A DNA stretch of 64,000 nucleotides, taken from NCBI GenBank assembly GCA_020152595.1, contig JAIGNY010002020.1, positions 2,182,501 to 2,246,500 on the forward strand, in the 5' to 3' direction. The DNA comes from Chiridota heheva (Eukaryota > Echinodermata > Holothuroidea > Apodida > Chiridotidae). Shown one piece after another: positions 38,601-46,718 of the stretch; the stretch's first letter is position 1, and each line of letters opens with the position of its first letter. The notes below the pieces were generated by a model. That model saw only the letters and a program-made list of their open reading frames with translations. It was not told the DNA's origin and did not search any database. The translations under genes and the position numbers were made by a program.

Positions 38601-41542
38601 TCTAGAAGATCTGCTGTTTTTACTTCAGATTTACACATCAATCAATCACCTCAATGTTTTCTCCTGATTAGAGAGTCTCATTCCAGATCAAGGAGTCCCC
38701 ACAGGCATTCCCGCAGCAGATCTCATTCAAGAAATGGAGACAGGAAGAAACACAGATCTAGAAGCAGGTATGTATCCTCATCATATCTTGCACCTGCTGT
38801 AACCTCAGACTTTTGAGCTATTTACAACCCCTGGAACGATCAGTGATCATCAATTGATTTTTCATCACATTTGATGCACATGAAGTTTCAAGATGTATAG
38901 ACATAAGTAGAGTGAAACATAAGCTAATTTCTTTCAGATTCAACTTAAGAAATATTAAAAACAACAAGTCCCATCACTATCGTTTTAACATTTTGCAGCT
39001 TTTGAATTTACAGGCATTATGACACAGATGTTTTAGCAGGTTTGAGATAATAATTTTAAAAGGCCTATTTAATGGAAATTGCAAGCAGTTTCGAATGGCA
39101 GTTCAATGAAGCATGTGCGACGTACGGTTTTTGGTACACAATTTTTTGAAAAAATGGCAGAAATTCCTGAAATTTTAGAGAAATATTTTCCAGAAAAAAA
39201 GCTTATAGTTAGGGATTATAAGAATTAGACCACAAATCAATACTATTATGTCTTAGGACTTGTGTGTTTGATTTTGAAGAAAAATGGTGATTTTGAAGTT
39301 ACTGTAAGATTTAAAAGGGAAAAAAACAATATTTTGTCAATTTTTGTACCAATTTTTGAGTGTTACCCTTTTTCAAACTACTTTCTTCCAAAAATCTCCA
39401 AACAATATGTATATGTAATATGAAAAAGTTACAATTTTTTAAAGAAATATCCAAGTACTTTAAAATGATACCAAGATTACTCCTGTAGGACTTTGGTAAA
39501 GTCCGATTTTATTTTTAGAAAAAAGTGGTTTGAAAACGGCGATAATACCTGGTAGAGTAAGGCTTAATTCTGCCTGATTTACACAAAAACCTGAAGTTGT
39601 CCATACACCTGTAAGTACATTACACATTTAGCTCCTGATAGTTTGTATAGTGTTTGCTACATTGCACAGATCCCACAGTTACTCACCATCAGAGCGCCAC
39701 CGGTCCAGATCAAGATCACCTAGTTACTCACCCACCCACAGACGAAGATCTGCGTCAAGAAGTCGCTCTCCACAGGAGAAGAAAGAGAGGAAGAAGAGCT
39801 TCTCTCCAATCAGGAAGAGAAGGGATTCACCTAGCTTTTTAGATAGAAGAAGAATCACGAGGTAAACATCCATCTGCAGGAAAGATTCTTACAATTTGTC
39901 ATATATAATGTCATTGGTCAAAATGATTGATGATGAAATTTTGTTCCATGTCAAATTGTTGTATTATTTTTTCTGTAAGAAACTTAAAAGCCAAACCATG
40001 GATGTAAGTAAGTTTCTTTCCATACACGACTTTGAAATAAATGTTGAATTTGAACCATCTCTTGTGATTAATTCTATTTTACATTTCTATTTTTCTCATC
40101 ATATCTTCTATAGATTCAAAGGTGTCAAGTTATGACAGTGACTTGATTTTCATATTTGATAATGGTGTGTGGCTTTAGATTTCCATGTTTGTGATGGACT
40201 GATCATCATTTATTATGAAAGCATAGTACATCTATTGTTCAAAGTTCATGAGGAGTTTCCACATTTCATTTCTACAATGTACAGTGAAACAGTGGTTATG
40301 GGATAGGTATCTTGAAAGTGTAAATCACTGATAAAAGAATCCTGATTTTATTTGCAGTGTTTTTTTATGATTATAAAAGTGTTTGGAAGAGAACAAACTG
40401 GCTAAAGCTTTGGTTTTAACACAATGGAATATTGTGAAGACTGCAAACATTTTGCTGACTTTTTGGAGAAGGGCGTTACGTCTATTTGAAAAAATCGTGA
40501 CAAATTATATCGATGCTACAAGCTGGAAGTAAACCACAATTTATTCTCAAATTGTAGTTATTGTTTTTTTTCTTCTTCAGATTTGTGTTTGTTAGATTGA
40601 TTGAATACATCTGAAATGTTATGCAATGTTTTGAATATTTGATGAGGGTGAAATTAATGTATAAAACTGCATTATTTGTTTGAACAGGTGTGCTCTGTAA
40701 GTAACTTTTTTACTTACACAATTGACAAAACAGTGGAAAATTGATTTCAAGTTATTGATACTATGTTACTCCAAATCCTATTTAGTTTCAATTTCCCTTC
40801 AAAAATATTCATTAGGTTATGTTTTGGATATTAAATATCAGTTGAACCTTTCTGAATTGTCTTTTGCATATTCATGTACTGTCTTCTCCTTGAATGTTGT
40901 CACAATATGGTATATGTGTATCTGTTTGCATTTTGATGTCATAGAAATTTTGCATGACTTATTGGTATGGTCGAGCAATGATAGAACAGAGAAATACCTT
41001 TCCATACATGTAACATTATATGTATTGTGATTTCCACTTTAAGGGTCTAAATTTTATATACACAACTTTTCAATATTGATGTTACAAAGGTGCATCTAGA
41101 CTAGAATGGCAGGGTCCCCAAAACTTCTTAGACAGTCGGTTGCTGCAATTGCACTGGTGGATACTAAATGCCAGACGATGCTTTTTTATAATAATAATAA
41201 TGGGGAGTTGCCCCCTTTCCTTAAATTTTTTTAATTTTGGCATTCATTTGAAAAACATTTAAGATATAGCTGGATGATTTCTCTGTTCTATTACTGATTA
41301 TTTGTGATGCTTTATATATGACATTCCAATATTGGTTTGGTGGTGGTATGTAAGTATTTGACTTCTCCCTTGCACTGTGCTGTGCTTTTCACTTCTTTTG
41401 TTCTCTTCATTCTTGAAACTCTATTTTGTCTCAAATTCTAAGATCCAGAAGCAGAGACCGCCGTAGATACAGTGATGATGATGATGATGATTACAGCCGC
41501 AGAAGGAGATCCCGTAGCCGTTCTCGCGATTATCGTCGTTAA
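5390..41542 (+). CDS. SRRM2: SRRM2/CWC21 (RSR-2-like) splicing factor, whole spliced gene
   Basis: This is a spliced gene of 12 coding exons: 5390-5628, 8968-9066, 18348-18509, 20186-20251, 20849-20917, 31400-31435, 35632-35667, 36062-36148, 36873-36989, 38672-38767, 39670-39861 and 41443-41542. Together they give 1299 nt, a 432-aa protein with an intact frame. The N-terminus (MYNGVGLATARGSGTNGFVQ) is the hallmark of SRRM2/Cwc21 proteins. Residues about 53-104 form the cwf21 region (PNQDILAHERKR...), followed by a THQLAEAKQKQNEKLREAFG segment known from SRRM2. The C-terminal half is Lys/His-rich, then Arg/Ser-rich. In other organisms this family sits near the catalytic centre of the activated spliceosome and contacts Prp8/Snu114. 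The length resembles nematode RSR-2 rather than the giant vertebrate SRRM2. The exon joins are my reading of GT-AG sites with consistent phase; no transcript was available. Confidence 0.93.
6290..6680 (+). repeat. Probable 3' tail of a LINE or SINE
   Basis: A C/T-rich stretch with a T14 run is followed by GTGGTGCCGTTAAACATCAA and a CAAACCAAACCAAAC end, resembling the 3' tails of non-LTR elements in marine invertebrates. A short frame (NNSSSSIINFLLNNNLFHHI) may be decayed C-terminal LINE protein. The family is not certain. Confidence 0.4.
7466..8509. mobile_element. TTAA-flanked non-autonomous (piggyBac-like) element with tRNA-like core
   Basis: A 1044-bp element with termini CCCTTACTCTACCA and TGGTAGAGTAAGGA (13 of 14 complementary), bounded on both sides by TTAA (7462-7465, 8510-8513). 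TTAA duplication and CCY ends are typical of the piggyBac superfamily. A tRNA-like segment sits in the middle (8025-8094). No transposase is visible. A related left half occurs inverted at 39063-39563. Confidence 0.78.
8025..8094 (+). ncRNA. tRNA-like sequence (pol III A/B-box type) inside a transposon
   Basis: A 70-base segment has an acceptor-like pair GACCACG/CGTGGCC (6 of 7), an A-box-like TGGCGCAGAGG and a B-box GGTTCGAGTCT. An anticodon-like arm can be drawn (AGCG/CGCT around a 7-base loop), but the base before the anticodon is C, not T, and the T-stem has a mismatch. It is probably a tRNA-derived relic, not a working tRNA gene. Confidence 0.5.
8968..9066 (+). CDS. SRRM2: SRRM2 coding exon 2
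   Basis: Runs from acceptor ATTGTAG| to donor AA|GTAAGA. It encodes residues 80-112, the second half of the cwf21 region (EEECNRQVGAFRKMLMEKEG) and an acidic tail. It joins exon 1 in frame and matches the corresponding part of SRRM2. Confidence 0.93.
9228..9733 (+). repeat. Dispersed repeat, copy A
   Basis: About 500 bases in SRRM2 intron 2, homologous in direct orientation to 19402-19933. Shared blocks include ACATCACAAGAGTAACACAA and TTAATGTTACCTCTACCT-like ends. It has no coding capacity, and its ends are not resolved as transposon termini. Confidence 0.75.
10736..10872 (+). repeat. DIRS-like left inverted terminal repeat
   Basis: Contains CTTACCTTCCATGCTATAAA, ATCTGGTCCATGACCTGATT and TTCTAACCAACCTTAAAAAC, which are complementary to 17682-17817. 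Confidence 0.9.
12208..13224 (+). pseudogene. DIRS-like ORF1 (gag-like) remnant
   Basis: Frames of 116 and 115 codons, Pro/Ser/Arg-rich, with LLDFLAQEIKLEV and a C-terminal AKDWTAYNRVVDYRPLA segment. The position before the RT and the composition suggest the gag-like ORF. I see no zinc knuckle. Stops separate the parts. Confidence 0.55.
13316..13432. other. AT-rich island inside the DIRS-like element
   Basis: About 115 AT-rich bases within GC-richer ORF sequence; probably a small later insertion. The borders are not clear. Confidence 0.35.
14320..14830 (+). pseudogene. DIRS-like reverse transcriptase remnant, internally deleted
   Basis: Pieces recognisable as DIRS-type RT: FTTDKWVLGTIRQNNRLEF (N-terminal), SLAPKKGTKWR, then FSFGLSTAPRVFTQITRVL and the catalytic YLDDWLI at 14741-14761. 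Between KWR and FSFGL only about 10 codons remain where the family has about 60-70, so the motif with the first catalytic Asp is missing. The pieces lie in different frames with stops. Confidence 0.85.
15180..15840 (+). pseudogene. DIRS-like RNase H and connection region remnant
   Basis: Reads FELEAVRRALVHFLPQV, CTDNITVVVYINRQGGMRSR, AVHLPGKEN, then DLFASVDNRKLPTF, APNWPSQLWFPQLLNL. These blocks match the RNase H part of DIRS pol. An in-frame TAG interrupts before AVHLPGKEN. Confidence 0.82.
16000..16920 (+). pseudogene. DIRS-like tyrosine recombinase remnant
   Basis: Follows the RNase H region. It ends in a segment WKTPAMFISAYLKDVSDYQG whose Tyr corresponds to the C-terminal nucleophile of DIRS tyrosine recombinases. 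Upstream blocks are broken by stops and shifts, so the Arg/His residues cannot be assigned with confidence. Confidence 0.7.
17526..17630. repeat. DIRS-like internal complementary region (palindromic)
   Basis: GCATGGAAGGTAAGGTATAAC-like sequence is followed by a CCCCGCT...AGCGGG hairpin and then GTTATACTTACCTTCCATGC. It thus joins copies of both element ends in head-to-head order, matching the internal complementary region thought to template circle closure in DIRS replication. Confidence 0.8.
17682..17842 (-). repeat. DIRS-like right inverted terminal repeat
   Basis: Complementary to the left repeat over about 120 bases (GTTTTTAAGGTTGGTTAGAA, AATCAGGTCATGGACCAGAT). It ends with a small hairpin CCCTGCT...AGCAGGG that has no match at the left end, as expected for the asymmetric right end of DIRS elements. 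Confidence 0.88.
18348..18509 (+). CDS. SRRM2: SRRM2 coding exon 3
   Basis: Acceptor CCCCAACAG|, with a good branch-point candidate (CTAATAAC) near 18320; donor GA|GTGAGT. It encodes residues 113-166, including TDTHQLAEAKQKQNEKLREA and FGISKNYVEGSAFDPERR, a block conserved from invertebrates to human SRRM2. The acceptor lies only about 40 bases after the end of a transposon insertion. Confidence 0.93.
18607..19260 (+). mobile_element. Diverged, 3'-truncated copy of the TAGAGCTGTGA hAT-like family
   Basis: It starts with GCTGTGCCATTTACAGATGT, comparable to the left end at 37052. It shares internal blocks such as CAATGACTTTTACAAGCT, AATGAGTCAAATA and CAGCCATTTT in the same order. The right terminus is not found. 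Confidence 0.5.
19402..19933 (+). repeat. Dispersed repeat, copy B
   Basis: Direct, diverged copy of 9228-9733, located in SRRM2 intron 3. It shows how one repeat family populates neighbouring introns. Confidence 0.75.
20186..20251 (+). CDS. SRRM2: SRRM2 coding exon 4
   Basis: Acceptor TTTATTAG|, donor AG|GTGAGT. Encodes residues 167-188, an acidic stretch (KEPDEEDAVPEKKKKRDSS) that leads into the basic low-complexity tail. It is phase 2 at both ends, so it can be skipped without a frame change. Confidence 0.88.
20849..20917 (+). CDS. SRRM2: SRRM2 coding exon 5
   Basis: Acceptor TTTAATAG|, donor AG|GTAGGA. Encodes residues 189-211, SESDSSDRKHKKKKKKSHKK, a Ser-acidic then Lys/His-rich segment of the kind found in SRRM-type proteins and nuclear-speckle targeting tails. 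Confidence 0.88.
20918..25268. other. SRRM2 intron 5, first part
   Basis: About 4.4 kb without a supported gene. A short exon-like stretch near 22013-22036 (CAGGCATATGAGTCTGCCC, then a GTAAAT donor) does not keep the phase-2 frame and is not called. Confidence 0.5.
25269..26030. mobile_element. Non-autonomous hAT-like element, CAGGGATGCC family
   Basis: 762 bp with perfect 13-base terminal inverted repeats CAGGGATGCCAGT/ACTGGCATCCCTG, fitting the hAT end consensus. The flanking 8-mers TTCAACTA and CAAAGTAA do not match, so the target duplication has decayed or the ends have shifted. It shares an internal module with the TAGAGCTGTGA family. Confidence 0.7.
26771..26938. repeat. 42-bp minisatellite, 4 units
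   Basis: Four exact-length 42-bp units (AAGGCATTTGTGACATAATA then TATACTAGATATGTAATGCT) with only a few substitutions. The unit is a multiple of 3, which keeps a false 77-codon minus-strand frame open. Confidence 0.95.
26939..28404. other. SRRM2 intron 5, middle part
   Basis: AT-rich intron sequence with no gene or repeat boundary recognised. Confidence 0.45.
28405..29980. repeat. 18/36-bp minisatellite array (about 88 units)
   Basis: Built of 18-mers alternating GATGCTGCTCACATTGAC-like and AATGCCACTCACTTTGAC-like, giving a 36-bp higher-order unit with many point variants. Because 18 is divisible by 3 and the unit lacks stops in most frames, long frames stay open on both strands (438 codons on +, 316 on -). 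These have no protein-like features apart from repetition and are not called as genes. It lies in SRRM2 intron 5. Confidence 0.95.
29981..31399. other. SRRM2 intron 5, last part
   Basis: Holds a short degenerate repeat near 30195-30370 (GGAACCCACAGGGAA-like, 5-6 copies). Nothing else is supported. Confidence 0.5.
31400..31435 (+). CDS. SRRM2: SRRM2 coding exon 6 (36-nt mini-exon)
   Basis: Acceptor CTACCATAG|, donor AG|GTAAAG. Encodes RTGKQKRSRKHKR, 12 codons. The size, phase and composition match exon 7, which suggests mini-exon duplication. The 10.5 kb intron before it holds two minisatellites and a hAT-like element. Confidence 0.8.
32816..33846 (-). mobile_element. hAT-like element (TAAGCTT family), copy 2, intact
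   Basis: 1031 bp, flanked by a perfect 8-bp duplication CATGTATT (32808-32815 and 33847-33854). Ends are TAAGCTTGAG and CCTAAGCTTA. It aligns in inverted orientation to both halves of 10015-18299 and so defines the empty site of the DIRS-like insertion. No transposase. Confidence 0.88.
33855..35631. other. SRRM2 intron 6, remainder
   Basis: No gene. Around 34330-34370 a short repeat with GAGATCTAGATGAGTGAAGA occurs. The 34720-34800 stretch is C-rich low complexity. Confidence 0.4.
35632..35667 (+). CDS. SRRM2: SRRM2 coding exon 7 (36-nt mini-exon)
   Basis: Acceptor TATCTTTTCAG|, donor AA|GTGAGA. Encodes RSHNKGEKKSHKK, again 36 nt and phase 2. It is Lys/His/Ser-rich like exons 5 and 6. Confidence 0.82.
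36062..36148 (+). CDS. SRRM2: SRRM2 coding exon 8
   Basis: Acceptor GTTTCTGCCAG|, donor GG|GTTAGT. Encodes residues 236-264 (TKVEVNEGESTTQPEGGQKS...), the only clearly acidic, non-RS segment in the tail. It joins in frame to exons 7 and 9. Confidence 0.82.
36873..36989 (+). CDS. SRRM2: SRRM2 coding exon 9
   Basis: Acceptor CTATCCTCAG|, donor AG|GTCAGT. Encodes residues 265-303, with SSPDRQKSKSHKKKTKSKKR followed by SHSPKSLSP, a typical Lys/Ser plus SP-dipeptide stretch. A hAT-like element begins 62 bases after its donor. Confidence 0.88.
37052..38089 (+). mobile_element. Non-autonomous hAT-like element, TAGAGCTGTGA family, copy 2
   Basis: 1038 bp with TAGAGCTGTGA...TCACAGCTCTA-type ends (the right end reads GTTCACAGCTCTA), flanked by a perfect 8-bp duplication ATCAGTGG (37044-37051 and 38090-38097). 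It is homologous and inverted to 3680-4689. Located in SRRM2 intron 9. Confidence 0.88.
38672..38767 (+). CDS. SRRM2: SRRM2 coding exon 10 (RS-rich)
   Basis: Acceptor CTCCTGATTAG|, donor AG|GTATGT. Encodes residues 304-335, a run of SRSRSP, HSRSRSHSR and RKKHRSRSR, a true RS domain segment. Confidence 0.9.
39063..39563 (-). mobile_element. Half copy of the TTAA-flanked element
   Basis: Inverted, diverged copy of the left half of 7466-8509, ending GGTAGAGTAAGGC at TTAA (39564-39567). It stops before the point where the tRNA-like core would be. Confidence 0.72.
39670..39861 (+). CDS. SRRM2: SRRM2 coding exon 11 (RS/SP-rich)
   Basis: Acceptor CATTGCACAG|, donor AG|GTAAAC. Encodes residues 336-399, with SYSPSERHRSRSRSPSYSPT and SASRSRSPQEKKERKKSFSP, then DRRRITR. 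It is the longest RS exon and carries many SP sites of the sort that kinases modify in RS proteins. Confidence 0.92.
39862..41442. other. SRRM2 intron 11
   Basis: No gene or element with clear borders is seen; several AT-rich random frames only. Confidence 0.45.
41443..41542 (+). CDS. SRRM2: SRRM2 last coding exon (proximal end)
   Basis: Acceptor TTCTAAG|, preceded by a TTTTGTCTC tract. Encodes residues 400-432, with a run of six Asp (GAT repeat) between RS blocks, ending RSRSRDYRR then TAA at 41540-41542. ATTAAA hexamers at 41912 and 42016 could serve as polyadenylation signals. A GTTAAG just after the stop could act as a donor, but only downstream of the stop. Confidence 0.88.
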
Positions 41543-43238
41543 CGTTAAGGAGTATGATCAATTGATTTACCAGTTTTTGATACCTTGCAGACTTAAAACC
41601 ATGCATGGACGTGATAACTTGACCGGCTTTAATAACTCACTTTCAGCGCCCAAGTAGATAGGATTCTTCACACGCATGCTCTGCCTAACTGTAATAGATG
41701 TGACTAATAGTCTGATGTGTGTTTTGCAACAAAAGTTGTCTACTGTTTGAAACAAAATTCTCCCTCCAAGATTCCCTTGTAATATGAGATGTACGAATTT
41801 CTTTAACAGGTTTTTTACACGGGAAGCCATTTTATCCTGGTATACTGGACATTAACTTTCTATTTAGGAACTTGCTAATTTGTAAAATTAGTGTTCTGTC
41901 AAAATTTTCTGATTAAAATTGAGACATTTGATCTTTGTTTCTATGGAGAGCATTGTGTGAAGCTTACAGTACTAATCCACTTTTCTGAGTTATCGCTACA
42001 TTAATTCAAACAGAAATTAAAGCACTCTTAAACTTCCATTCTCAACAAGGTTTATGAGTTGTTTCTTCACCTTTCGTTTTTCCTGACTTGGCATCTGTCA
42101 TGACAGCATAATTTTCTTGAATTCTTTCATCTGCTTTATTTAAGGTTTTCTGTTATAACCAGAAAACATTTCTTCATACTTTCTTTAGCTTACCAGCTTC
42201 ATCATAATTGAATTTCATAGTTGCATGCTTTCATTTTATTCAAATGATTTTCATATTTTTGTTTTCAGCATGTTGTTTTGTAATCTTTCTTAAAGCTTGA
42301 AATAATCATAAGTCACAGTTTCCTATACATTACAATTATATTTCAGTTGCATGGTCATTTTATATAAATAATTGACTACTTTAAAAATCTTTTTTACTAG
42401 CTTATGTTTTCTACAATGTTTGCCGTTAGATACTTTGTTTTGTCTGATGTATTTTTCGTTGATTGCATGTTCTGTTTGATTGTGATGTTCAGCTACTTGA
42501 CAGCTGGTTTACTAATGTTAACAAACTTGTGAAATATTTTTCATATTTAATCTGAGATTAAGCTCTCTTCATGGTGTAAAGTTTGATTTGGAATAAGCTT
42601 TCTTTACCTGAATATGCAAAGATACATAGAAGCAGGTGTTTGATTGGTGCTGCTCTGACCTTGTGAATATTCATATTTGAACCAATAGACCAATCAATGC
42701 AGTGGGCTAGATCTGAATGTATTATTGTTTAGGTTGATGCTATTTGAATTAGGCAGAATTGGTAAAACCTTGAGGGTTTACATGAATACTTTTGACTTAA
42801 TTGTAATAGGTAATTGTCACCTGTTGGAAAATCTCTTCTAAAATTCTGCAAATAATTATACCTGAATACCACTTTCCAGATGAGTTCTTAAAGATGAACC
42901 AATGTTCTTTTGAGAAACGTTCAGTACAAATCGGTATTAGTACATAATTTGGAAGCAACAGATTCATAAGTTTATTGCAAAGCCATCAACCATGTCTTTT
43001 CTGGTGGGTAATATTTAGTACTATTGAAGATTTATTTTCAGTTGTCAATAGATAGACAGACTACCAAATCAATATTACAAGCCTACAACTTTAAACAGGT
43101 TAACTGTTCATTTCGTTAGAAACTTTAAAATTTTGATTGGAAGTGATTTATGGTCATAAAATGTTTTACAAATTATATTTTTGGTTCACATTATAAACTG
43201 TGCACAATTGAGAACCTCATAGAAGTAATTTTGAGCTA
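41543..43238. other. Proximal 3' UTR candidate and downstream sequence
   Basis: Follows the proximal SRRM2 stop. ATTAAA hexamers at 41912-41917 and 42016-42021 are possible poly(A) signals. No gene seen. Confidence 0.4.
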
Positions 43239-43246
43239 GAAATAAA

Positions 43247-44049
43247 TAGAGCTGTCATGACTTATCGATTATCGTGATATCTCTTTTCCCACACATGAAA
43301 TTTTCCCGTGACATATTGTGATACCAAAAACTAATATTCAACTAAGAAATTTGTGCGCAACTAGGCTAGGCTACTTCGTACGTTACAATTCTAATGTTAC
43401 GGTATTTAATCTAAAAGTCAAGTTTAGGCCATTAAAAATGTGCAAAATCATCATGAAACATAAAAACAACTAATTAAAAATCGTGCTCTGTCACCACACA
43501 CTGGCACGTGCCGATGTAAGTTGGCAAAAAGAACAAAAAATTGGTCCAGAGTGTGCCACTCAGGCTCTCACTCAGATGATTCATGGTCACATTGGCTGAA
43601 TTACTAAACACGAATGTGATGCGTGATAAACGTAATAGTCACACACTATCATGTCGTCTGCTTGATCTGCAAATCATTTGTTCTTGCGTTCATCATATCA
43701 TGGAGTAAATTGTAACTCCATGATCAGCAGGAGACAAAGTTAACTGCAGACACCTAGCAAATTTGCATGCATCAATTGTATATACTCACCATTTCATCCA
43801 ACTTGTATCCAACCATTAAATCCTTTCATCTTTAAAACATGTGTAGAAGGGGTTTCTTTGTGTATTACAAAATACAGGAAGATAATATGAACTAAAGTTA
43901 TGTAACCAGAGGTAAATCAATAATGTTAGTGATAATAACAATTTGTGTCGTGAGTCAGTTTTCTTGAAAAGTATCGCGATATACGATATATCGCGATATT
44001 TTTCTCCACGATAATCGATATGTAATAGAGCCATGTCATGACAGCGCTA
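43247..44049. mobile_element. Non-autonomous hAT-like element, TAGAGCTGTCATGAC family
   Basis: 803 bp with 15-base termini TAGAGCTGTCATGAC and GTCATGACAGCGCTA (14 of 15 complementary) and a perfect 8-bp duplication GAAATAAA (43239-43246 and 44050-44057). Subterminal ATCGATTATCGTG motifs are also inverted. No transposase. It contains one copy of a segment duplicated outside it at about 44291-44502. Confidence 0.87.
43731..43922 (+). repeat. Segment duplicated at 44291-44502 (copy inside the hAT-like element)
   Basis: About 190 bases, over 90% identical by eye to the downstream copy (for example GCAAATTTGCATGCATCAAT and ATATACTCACCATTTCATCC). Confidence 0.88.
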
Positions 44050-44290
44050 GAAATAAAATGGATTAATTTACTTCTTGTTGTTTTGGTCCTGCCATTTTCA
44101 CATTCTCATTACACATAACTTGGATCTAACCTCTTAACTTATATCATAGTTAGAGGCAGTACAATCTTCACTAAAAATGTTCCTTTTTCATTTTTACAAC
44201 ATGTTTTTCATGCATGACATGCCTTCAAACTGCATGTGTTTCGCATGTAAGTATAAGACTTATATGGTGAGTGGACAAAATAGCATAAAG

Positions 44291-44502
44291 TAGCAGGAGA
44301 CAAAGCTAACTGCAGACACTTAGCAAATTTGCATGCATCAATTGTATATACTCACCATTTCATCCAACCTGTATCCAACCATTAAATCCTTTCATCTTTA
44401 AAACATGTGGAGAAGGGGTTTGATTGTGTATTACAAAATACAGGAAGAAAATATGAACTAAAGTTATGTAACCAGAGGTGTAACCAGAGGTAAATCAATA
44501 GT
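44291..44502 (+). repeat. Segment duplicated from 43731-43922 (copy outside the element)
   Basis: Direct copy about 560 bases downstream, outside the terminal repeats, with a small internal duplication of GTAACCAGAGGT. Confidence 0.88.
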
Positions 44503-45284
44503 AACTTTACTCCTCATGTTTGGGTACCACATGTGTTTACTCAAAATTGTGGCTTACACTTATACTACAAGCTCATTCACCCATAATAGTTTGATAAATT
44601 TCTCTGTTTTAAATTGAATTCCAAGGTTTTCTATCTTGTTATTAAATCTTCTATGTATACAACCACACATAGCAATATACGGGTGTAATCGTTCGCTTCT
44701 AAAATTGTAATTTTATTGGACTCTAATTTGATTGATGAAAGAGAACCCTAGCATTGTAGCAACCGGTAGAACTGCTTAGTGTGATTCACTGCTATCATAC
44801 ATGCAAGCAAGTATGTACTATTGATGATATACCATATGATACATGTGTAGTTTATGGTTGGTAAGTACATAGTGGGTTTGTTTGTTGAATTACAGTATGT
44901 ATGCTGTATGGTATGAGAGAATAAGCATGTGCTTTGAAATAAAATGAGAATTTCTGATGTATGTTTCAAAGTTGCTCGCAAATTTATATTTTGTTGTTGC
45001 TGATGAGGACCTTACTGTGTTGAGCAGGAATTTGCATGAATTTGTTATTTGCTTGATTTGTGTCATACAATATGGAGAACATTTAAAAAAAGTAATTTAC
45101 GTAGCTAGAGTCAAAATGAGGTCTTAGCAATGAGCAATTTCAGCTTGTCTATATAGTAGAATAAGAAGATTTTTTTTAATATATTTATCATCAGATCTTG
45201 ATACAAGGTAAATGTCTAAAAATCTGATCTGTCTTACTTAGTTAAAAACTTTTGATACTGGTGTGCACTTATGTTTCAAAAGCA

Positions 45285-46718
45285 AGAGTAGTAGTGTTCT
45301 ACTCAAGGCTTTTGAGCCATAAGAGTAGAAGTGTTCTGCTCAAGGCTTTTGAGCCATAAGAGTAGAAGTGTTCTGCTCAAGGCTTTTGAGCCATAAGAGT
45401 ACTATAAGGCTTTTGAGTAGTAGTAGTAGTCTGCTCAAGGCTTTTGAGCCATAAGAGTAGAAGTGTTCTGCTCAAGGCTTTTGAGCCATAAGAGTACTAG
45501 TGTTCTGCTCAAGGCTTTTGAGCTATAAGAGTACTAGTGTTTTGCTTAATGCTTTTGAGCCATAAGAGTAATACTGTTCTGCTCATGGCTTTTGACCCAT
45601 AAGATTGGTAGTGTTCTGCCCAAGGCTTTTGAGCCATAAGAGTAGTAGTGTTCTGCTCAAGGCTTTTGAGCCATAAGAGTAGTAGTGTTCTGCTCAATGC
45701 TTTTGAGCCATAAGAGTAGTAGTGTTCTGCTCAAGGCTTTTGAGCTATAAGAGTACTAGTAGTCTGCTCAACGCTTTTGAGCCATAAGAGTAGTAGTGTT
45801 CTGCTCAAGGCTTTTGAGCCATAAGAGTAGTAGTGTTCTGCTCAAGGCTTTTGAGCCATAAGAGTAGTAGTGTTCTGCTCAACGCTTTTAAGCCATAAGA
45901 GTAGTAGTGTTCTGCTCAAGGCTTTTGAGCCATAAGAGTAGAAGTGTTCTGCTCAAGGCTTTTGAGCCATAAGAGTAGTAGTGTTCTGCTCAAGGCTTTT
46001 GAGCTATAAGAGTACTAGTGTTCTGCTCAAGGTTTTTGAGCCATAAGATTTGTTGTGTTCTGCTCAAGGCTTTTGAGCCATAAGATTTGTTGTGTTCTGC
46101 TCAAGGCTTTTGAGCCATAAGATTGGTAGTGTTCTGCTCAAGGCTTTTGAGCCATAAGAGTAGTAGTGTTCTGCTCAAGGCTTTTGAGCCATAAGAGTAG
46201 TAGTGTTCTGCTCAACGCTTTTAAGCCATAAGAGTAGTAGTCTTCTGCTCAAGGCTTTTGAGCTTTTAAGCCATAAGAGTAGTAGTGTTCTGCTCAAGGC
46301 TTTTGAGCCATAAGAGTAGTAGTGTTCTGCTCAAGGCTTTTGAGCCATAAGAGTAGTAGTGTTCTGCTCAAGGCTTTTGAGCTATAAGAGTACTAGTGTT
46401 CTGCTCAACGCTTTTGAGCCATAAGAGTAGTAGTTTTCTGCTCAAAGCTTTGAGCTATAAGAGTACTAGTGTTCTGCTCAAGGTTTTTGAGCCATAAGAT
46501 TTAGTTGTGTTCTGCTCAAGGCTTTTGAGCCATAAGATTTGTTGTGTTCTGCTCAAGGCTTTTGAGCCATAAGATTTGTTGTGTTCTGCTCAAGGCTTCT
46601 GAGCCATAAGAGCAGTAGTGTTCTGCTCAAGGCTTTTGAGCCATAAGAGTAGTACTGTTCTGCTCAAGGCTTTTGAGCCATAAGAGTAGTAGTGTTCTGC
46701 TTAAAGCTAATGAGCCAT
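45285..46718. repeat. 37-bp hairpin minisatellite (about 39 units)
   Basis: Unit: GCTCAAGGCTTTTGAGC, then CATAAGAGTAGTAGTGTTCT. Each unit has a 6-bp stem GCTCAA/TTGAGC around a 5-base loop. Variants (GAGCTATAAGAGTACTAG, AAGATTTGTTGTG) recur in blocks, which shows higher-order copying. It lies between the two possible SRRM2 ends. Confidence 0.95.

Noticed and set aside
45285..46718. CRISPR-like appearance (palindromic direct repeats)
   Set aside because: There are no unique spacers; the whole 37-bp unit repeats, and the setting is an animal genome with spliced genes.
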